Below, piece by piece: positions 58,924 to 64,000 of a stretch of DNA of 64,000 nt. The DNA is taken from positions 51,673 through 115,672 of the forward strand of contig JAUNPK010000002.1 in the NCBI GenBank assembly GCA_030536855.1, in the 5' to 3' direction. Each line of letters begins with the position of its first letter. The first letter of the stretch is position 1. The notes below the pieces were generated by a model, which made no database searches, was not told the origin of the DNA, and saw only the letters and a list, made by a program, of their open reading frames with translations. A program made the position numbers and the translations under genes. This stretch comes from Eubacteriales bacterium. GTDB taxonomy: Bacteria; Bacillota; Clostridia; Lachnospirales; Lachnospiraceae.

Positions 58924-61530
58924 ATGCTTAAGAATATCAGTAATATAACTAATTTAGGGCAGTTTGAGAATTTTTCAAGTAATAATGAGCTGTCAATGAA
59001 TAATATAATTTTTGGATTTAATGGAGCTGGAAAATCCACCTTAAGTGATATGTTTTATTCAATGGCTCATGAAAATCACGAAGATATAATTATAAGAAGA
59101 AGGACATTGAATAGAGATGGAGAAGACGGGGATAAAGAAATTAATATAGAAATAATGGGAGATGATAATAAATCATACTTATTTTCGGCAAGAGAATGGA
59201 ATAATCGTCCTGATAATATGTTTGTTTTTAATTCGCAATATATAAAAGAACACGTTTTTGTAAGCCGACAGGTTGAGGGAAATGCTGTGAATATTATGAT
59301 TGGAAAAGAGGGCGCGAAGTATATGCGTCAAAGAGAGGAATTGACAAATAATAATGCTACTTTAATTGAAGATATTAATAGAAATATTAAGATTCTTATG
59401 GACGCAGATTTAAAAATAAAAGATTTTTCTTCTAGTAAAATAACAACTAAGACTACTGAAAAAAGACTTAAGCAAATGGCAGAATTATCTTTGTACCCAG
59501 TCGCAGATAAAAATAAGATTGAAGATCGTCTGAAAAGTAATGAGAAATATACAAAAGAATTATCTGTTTTAGATTGTTGCGACGAACTTAACGAAAAATT
59601 AGGTTATATTGATGCTATCTCTGTAGCACTTGTAAAAAAACATGTGTCGCATATCCCAAGAATATCGTCCAAGGAAATTGCAGAATACTTAAATAATTCA
59701 TTAACATCAACAGATATTAAGTGGGCAGTTAGAGGATATCTTAATAGAAAAAATGATAATATTTGTCCTATGTGTGGCCAGGAAATAGCAGATAAACAGG
59801 CGAAACAGTTTTTTTTAAAGTTGGGAAAATATGTATGCCAAAATAAAGATGAGAAAATAAAACAATTAAGTGAAGAACTTCAACAGCTAGCCTTCAATTT
59901 AGAATCAATTGCTATTTCTGAGAAAATTAGTACTTTTAATGAGATTTTAACTAAACTTTCAAGTAATAGTTTGCTTTTAAAGCGAGAAACTGACAGATTT
60001 GAAAAAGGTTTAAGTTGGAATTCAAAAAACACTGAAATTATGGATAATCTTGTCATGAAGATTAAGCAAAAAGCAGAGAATCCGTTTGTTGATATCAAAA
60101 TGTCTGATGAAGAAAATAATACCATAATCCTTTTAAATTCTGTTATAAGGAATATAAATTATATTGGAGAAGTTTTGCAGAATGTAAGAGAACGAGTAGA
60201 AAAGAAGAATGATAAAAAATTTAGTATGGACGATATGGGAAGATTATTTCAGTTGTCGTACGGAGTTTATCGTTCAATTGCAGAAGAAATTAAATCCAAT
60301 GTAGCTATGTTGTTAAAAAATAAAGAAAAAATAACTACTCTAACTGGAAAAATAAATGATTGCTATAATCAAAATAAATTAAATTCTGTAAATGATTTTC
60401 TTATGCAGCTTAATACACACATAAAGATTGAAGTAAAACATAACAATTATTTTATTAAATTAAAGGATTTTAAGGAAAAATCATATGAACAGAGTAAGGA
60501 GACGTTGCTTAGTGAAGGTGAAAGAAATGCTGTAGCTTTTGCGTATTTTTTAACGGAAATAGAAAATACAAATATATCAGAGAAAATTATTGTCATTGAT
60601 GATCCTATTAGTAGTATGGATCTTTCGAGAAAATCTATTATTTCGCATAAGATATCTGAGATGATGACGAACAAACTTTGTCAAATAATTGTTATGACAC
60701 ATGACATCACTTTTGTTGAGAGAGTTATGAGTTACTTAAATGATAAGGATAAAGAAGACACTTCATTATTAGAATTAAGATCAGGGAAAACAGATTTTAT
60801 ACCATTGTGTATAGACGATTATTTAACAGATGATAAAACAATATATAAGAAGTTTATTACACTGGCTGAAGAAGATAGTGATGAAACTGATAAAATCATA
60901 GCTCTTATGTCAATGAGACCATATGCATACCTTAACCATGTTTCTGATGAAGAATATAAAGAGATAGAATCAAAGTCTTCATACTTTGCACATACATTAT
61001 ATTCATATAACAATAGAGTGAAGTTTAAATCTATTGATTATGACAATACTCATCTAAAAGATTATGTAAAACTTGTAAATGATAAAACCAATAGCTCATT
61101 TGATGAGAATAAAATAGTTGGGGATTATGTATTTAGTGGGTTTGATTTTGAAAAAATATGTAATTTATATTTATCAGTTAAAATTGATTCAATGGATAAT
61201 CTAAGAAGAAAAGTTTTGATGATGCGACCATTGATTGAAGCATGTTTCTTTCAACTTAGCAAAAAAGATAAGTTTGATATAGAACACATTGGAAAAATGT
61301 ATAATAGCGTAACTAATTCAAATTCGTCTGAACCTGAAAAGAAGGCTATGTGTAAATCATTGAAAGAATTATATGATGCTTCAAAAAAATATCATCATGG
61401 AGCTGAAGAGGGGTCAATGCTTGGAGTATCTTGGATTAATCCTAGTGAGGTTGAATATTTTGACAGTGTAATATGTGGTGTTGTTGAGAAAATTAAGGAT
61501 AATAGATTAGTGAGAGAAATAGGGGCGTAA
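58924..61530 (+). CDS. AAA_13-type ATPase, RloC/PrrC-like
   Basis: The 868-residue protein is an ABC/SMC-like ATPase with Walker A GFNGAGKST (31-39), an internal coiled coil carrying CPMCGQ (281-286, zinc hook-like), signature LSEGERN (529-535), Walker B IIVIDDP (555-561) and the MTHD switch (591-594). This order is that of AAA_13 proteins including RloC and PrrC anticodon nucleases. In PrrC the nuclease residues are Arg-x3-Glu and a later His; here R768-x3-E772 and H824/H825 could play that role, which is inference. AGGTGG precedes the ATG. Its neighbours are defence-like. Confidence 0.85.
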   Translation: MLKNISNITNLGQFENFSSNNELSMNNIIFGFNGAGKSTLSDMFYSMAHENHEDIIIRRRTLNRDGEDGDKEINIEIMGDDNKSYLFSAREWNNRPDNMFVFNSQYIKEHVFVSRQVEGNAVNIMIGKEGAKYMRQREELTNNNATLIEDINRNIKILMDADLKIKDFSSSKITTKTTEKRLKQMAELSLYPVADKNKIEDRLKSNEKYTKELSVLDCCDELNEKLGYIDAISVALVKKHVSHIPRISSKEIAEYLNNSLTSTDIKWAVRGYLNRKNDNICPMCGQEIADKQAKQFFLKLGKYVCQNKDEKIKQLSEELQQLAFNLESIAISEKISTFNEILTKLSSNSLLLKRETDRFEKGLSWNSKNTEIMDNLVMKIKQKAENPFVDIKMSDEENNTIILLNSVIRNINYIGEVLQNVRERVEKKNDKKFSMDDMGRLFQLSYGVYRSIAEEIKSNVAMLLKNKEKITTLTGKINDCYNQNKLNSVNDFLMQLNTHIKIEVKHNNYFIKLKDFKEKSYEQSKETLLSEGERNAVAFAYFLTEIENTNISEKIIVIDDPISSMDLSRKSIISHKISEMMTNKLCQIIVMTHDITFVERVMSYLNDKDKEDTSLLELRSGKTDFIPLCIDDYLTDDKTIYKKFITLAEEDSDETDKIIALMSMRPYAYLNHVSDEEYKEIESKSSYFAHTLYSYNNRVKFKSIDYDNTHLKDYVKLVNDKTNSSFDENKIVGDYVFSGFDFEKICNLYLSVKIDSMDNLRRKVLMMRPLIEACFFQLSKKDKFDIEHIGKMYNSVTNSNSSEPEKKAMCKSLKELYDASKKYHHGAEEGSMLGVSWINPSEVEYFDSVICGVVEKIKDNRLVREIGA

Positions 61531-61713
61531 GAAAGTGAAAATACATTTTATTTGTGCTCTGATTTGACTATTTAGTACCAGATATTATGAATATTCTTCA
61601 CGATTTGCTTGTTTGTTAGGGGCAATAAGGTAAATAAAAAGTCTGAAAAAAGGTTTTTATACTTAAAATTTTAGAAAGGAGAATTTGATTAATAAAATAA
61701 TCAAAGAAGTAAT

Positions 61714-62367
61714 ATGTATTCATATTTTCTATCAGATTATATATATACAATTTCAGGTAAAGATAAAAGAAAATTTAAAGATTTGACTAAAGGCGAGATT
61801 GCACAATTATTAGCTTTGATTATATTTAGTGTTTTTGTTTTTATAACAACAATAGTATACCAATTAATGAAGACAACAGGTTCTTTATTCTTCGAGTTAA
61901 TTGCAATTATGAGTTTATATATTGTTATGGGAGTTATTATTATTCTAGATAATAAAAAATGGAAAAGAAACAATATAGATTATTTAAAAGAATATGAGAA
62001 TAATCACATAAATGAATATATAAAGAGACTAGAATTGTTAAATATGTATAGTGAAAAAGATATATTGTGGTTAATTGAACAAAGTAAAAAGTATTATCAT
62101 AATGAAGGTGAGAAGTCTAAGGCGGGAAAAATTGGTTCGTCCTTAATATTCCCTATAATTATCGGATATATATCTATTATAACAAATAAGTCTGATATTG
62201 TTACAGCTACATATATTATCATAATTCTTTTAGCTATTTTATCAATTTTTTTAGTTATGTATTATTGTATAGCACCTATGATTTATAAAATTATTAATAA
62301 ACGAAAATATATTGCTAGAGACTATGAGAATGATCTGAGTTATATATTGTTAAAACTGGAAAGATAG
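61714..62367 (+). CDS. Four-helix membrane protein in the defence-like cluster
   Basis: The 217-residue protein has two helix pairs (IAQLLALIIFSVFVFITTIVY with FFELIAIMSLYIVMGVIII; SLIFPIIIGYISII with AAT-rich ATYIIIILLAILSIFLVMYYC) around a charged cytoplasmic helical loop (DYLKEYENNHINEYIKRLEL). This 2+2 topology resembles membrane effectors of defence systems, but I do not recognise a named family. ATG at 61714 lacks a near-perfect ribosome site; AAAGGAG lies ~32 bases upstream. It precedes the abiH-like gene by 8 bases. Confidence 0.65.
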   Translation: MYSYFLSDYIYTISGKDKRKFKDLTKGEIAQLLALIIFSVFVFITTIVYQLMKTTGSLFFELIAIMSLYIVMGVIIILDNKKWKRNNIDYLKEYENNHINEYIKRLELLNMYSEKDILWLIEQSKKYYHNEGEKSKAGKIGSSLIFPIIIGYISIITNKSDIVTATYIIIILLAILSIFLVMYYCIAPMIYKIINKRKYIARDYENDLSYILLKLER

Positions 62368-62375
62368 GATGAAAA

Positions 62376-62933
62376 ATGGGAAAACTATATATTTTTGGAA
62401 ACGGACTTGACTTGCATTATAGGTTAAAAACAAGACCCGATGATTTCCTACAAATTCTTAGAAATAAACAAATATATAATGAAGCTAGTAATGCAGCAGA
62501 AATTTTTGAAAATTATAATGTTTTATGGAATAACTTTGAACAAGATATGGCTTACTTAGATTTAGAGCAAATAGAGGAAAATCAAGTTCAAAGTCCTGAA
62601 TCAGAACTATCATCTGATGATAAATGGTTATTTGATGATGGGGATTATTATATGGAGAGGCAACCGTATTTAATAAATGCTTTCTATGAGTCACTTAAAA
62701 AGAATATGCAGACAGAAAAACTTAGAAGTTTCTTGATGAATGCTGGAAATATAGATGAAGTACTTGTGTATGGTCATTCATTGGGAGATGTGGATGTCCC
62801 ATACTTGGAACTGATTGACAGTATATTACAACCGAGAATGTGGAAGGTATCCTATTATAGAGATAATGATGAGGTGTTTTCTAATTCAGAAGGATTATCG
62901 TTTATAAATAAAATAGTAATTTTTAAGTGGTGA
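62376..62933 (+). CDS. AbiH-like abortive infection protein, shortened
   Basis: The 185-residue protein starts with the AbiH signature MGKLYIFGNGLDLHYRLKTR PDDFL (I/V-G-N-G-x-D-L) and ends with the conserved VYGHSLGDVDVPYLELI motif. Typical AbiH proteins run to 270 or more residues and contain a central NYT-containing segment; here the middle is missing and an acidic stretch (ESELSSDDKWLFDDGDYY) joins the two ends. The reading frame is intact. It may be an active short form or an in-frame deletion. AGGATG precedes the ATG. Confidence 0.8.
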   Translation: MGKLYIFGNGLDLHYRLKTRPDDFLQILRNKQIYNEASNAAEIFENYNVLWNNFEQDMAYLDLEQIEENQVQSPESELSSDDKWLFDDGDYYMERQPYLINAFYESLKKNMQTEKLRSFLMNAGNIDEVLVYGHSLGDVDVPYLELIDSILQPRMWKVSYYRDNDEVFSNSEGLSFINKIVIFKW

Positions 62934-63053
62934 ATTTTTTTGACGACATATAATAATGAAGTAACAGTGTTATATAAAAAATGTGAAGAAGTTTACAGTG
63001 TTAGGATACATTTCTATTATTAATATAATTTGAGGAAGGAAATACAATCATAT

Positions 63054-63816
63054 ATGTTCAAGAAAATGTTGGTATTATTATCATGGTATTCCTATTGTAT
63101 ATTTACATCCTTCTTTTGATGAAAAAAAGGGGGTTCCATATAATATTGTAAATGATACTATAAGTAATCTCATAAAATATAATAATGGAACAACAATAAG
63201 AAAACCTAGATATTCTTCAAAGACAAAGAATGATTATTTTTTTTACCGTTTAAATAAGATGGGGAAATTGGATCATGGATTAGTTGGTGCGGATGAGTTT
63301 TATTCAAGAATGTATGTTAATTATATAAAAGAATATAGATTGGTAGCTAAAAACAAACTGTATAGAGAAAATTTTCATGATTTTTATAATGAAAATGGGC
63401 TTCATTTTTGCAGTGAACAGTTTAAAATATTTGCCTATATAGCTGACTGTATTGCTTCACATAATATTTTTAAAGCAGAAGATAATGAAGCATGTAAAAA
63501 TATTTATAGAGATTATTCTTTAGAGTGTTTGTTACCTGATGAATATAATTTGATATCGTATCAGGATAATCCACTTTTATTTATCTTATGTGTAGCTGAT
63601 ACTATTGAACCTAGCAAACGTTTTAATAATTATAAAAACAAAGATATTTTGAATTTAATATCTATAGATTTTGATAGATATGCTAATTTGCTTACTGTAG
63701 AAGTTGATGAGACTATATACAATAGTGAAGCTGGGCATAAATATGTATATGATGTTGAAGAGCTTAGCAAGTGGTGTGATATAAACACAAGTGTAATAAT
63801 TAAACGATTAGACTAG
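63054..63816 (+). pseudogene. HD-type phosphohydrolase, apparently frameshifted near its start
   Basis: From 63067 one frame reads CWYYYHGIPIVYLHPSFDEK and continues without a stop to 63816 (about 250 residues). It has HD-superfamily features: KLDHGLVGADEFYSR (His-Gly-type first metal motif), FAYIADCIASHNIF and LLFILCVADTIEPSKRF. No start codon lies in this frame; the only ATG with GAGGAAGG upstream (63054) is one base out of frame and would join correctly if the AAAA at 63063-63066 lost one A. It is therefore a frameshifted pseudogene, a slippage-regulated gene, or a sequence error. An in-frame ATG at 63259 would give a 185-residue short form. Confidence 0.6.
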
Positions 63817-64000
63817 ATAATCGAAATTTTAAGGTATATATAATGTTAGGGACATATAGTGAATTTTTAGAATATTCATAATATAACATGATTTTTATAA
63901 TTTGTTTAGTAATATTAATATTTAAGAAATTCTAAAAAGTGTTAACATATAATTGATAGATAATTTTTAGTTATCCGTTAGTTATATATGGAAGAAGAGT
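63817..64000. other. AT-rich end of window
   Basis: The last 184 bases contain no coding frame, hairpin or promoter that I can support. Confidence 0.6.

Noticed and set aside
1-64000. CRISPR arrays or tRNA genes
   Set aside because: No regularly spaced identical repeats with unique spacers and no cloverleaf-like sequences were noticed; the short tandem repeats at 11.25 kb have no true spacers.

Overview
The window looks like a chromosomal segment from a low-GC, anaerobic Firmicute, most likely a motile member of the Lachnospiraceae. The evidence is a fab-acc lipid operon with a fused AccD-AccA, pyruvate formate-lyase, an [FeFe] hydrogenase-rubrerythrin fusion, a c-di-GMP-I riboswitch, a type-I preQ1 riboswitch and Gram-positive agr genes. 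The genus cannot be fixed from sequence reading alone. No tRNA, rRNA or CRISPR array was seen.

Region 1 (1-28,500) reads like conserved chromosome. It opens inside fabF and continues accB-fabZ-accC-accDA (malonyl-CoA and fatty-acid synthesis), closed by a strong two-way terminator. Next come a zinc-ribbon membrane protein, a Hanks-type kinase divergent from an HTH gene, an unassigned structured RNA with its own promoter and terminator, a CIRCE-controlled hsp20 followed by a DnaJ-like gene, preQ1-controlled queT, an NlpC/P60 wall hydrolase, D-lactate dehydrogenase, asparaginase, cstA, a FeoA-FeoB fusion, a c-di-GMP-controlled secreted CAP protein, thioredoxin, a nickel/cobalt ECF transporter (cbiMQO) with larC, and pflB without an adjacent pflA.

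Region 2 (28,500-46,600) is accessory. It holds mostly single plus-strand genes with their own regulators: XRE/CPBP protease, PadR plus a polyferredoxin membrane protein, AraC, GNAT, BlaI, a hexapeptide acetyltransferase, GH43, GntR-lrgAB, MerR-TipAS and an HTH-nucleotidyltransferase pair. Several genes are followed by a dispersed hairpin repeat. Decayed pieces (HD-GYP, IS3 and integrase fragments) mark past rearrangement. In its middle lies a single reading frame joining an [FeFe] hydrogenase to rubredoxin, rubrerythrin and rubredoxin, with an internal ribosome binding site where the rubrerythrin would start alone.

Region 3 (46,490-64,000) is AT-rich and plastic. An agr-type quorum-sensing cassette (AgrC-like kinase, AgrA-like regulator, XRE regulator, AgrD, AgrB) has a predicted serine instead of cysteine in the autoinducer ring, and a second, decayed agrD lies downstream. 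Two identical IS3-family copies follow. One truncates a secreted-protein gene; the other splits a lipoprotein gene with a 3-bp target duplication. These genes lead into an ABC permease and ATPase. The end of the window is a defence-like cluster: a PrrC/RloC-like (AAA_13) ATPase, a four-helix membrane protein, a shortened AbiH and an HD-type phosphohydrolase that appears frameshifted.
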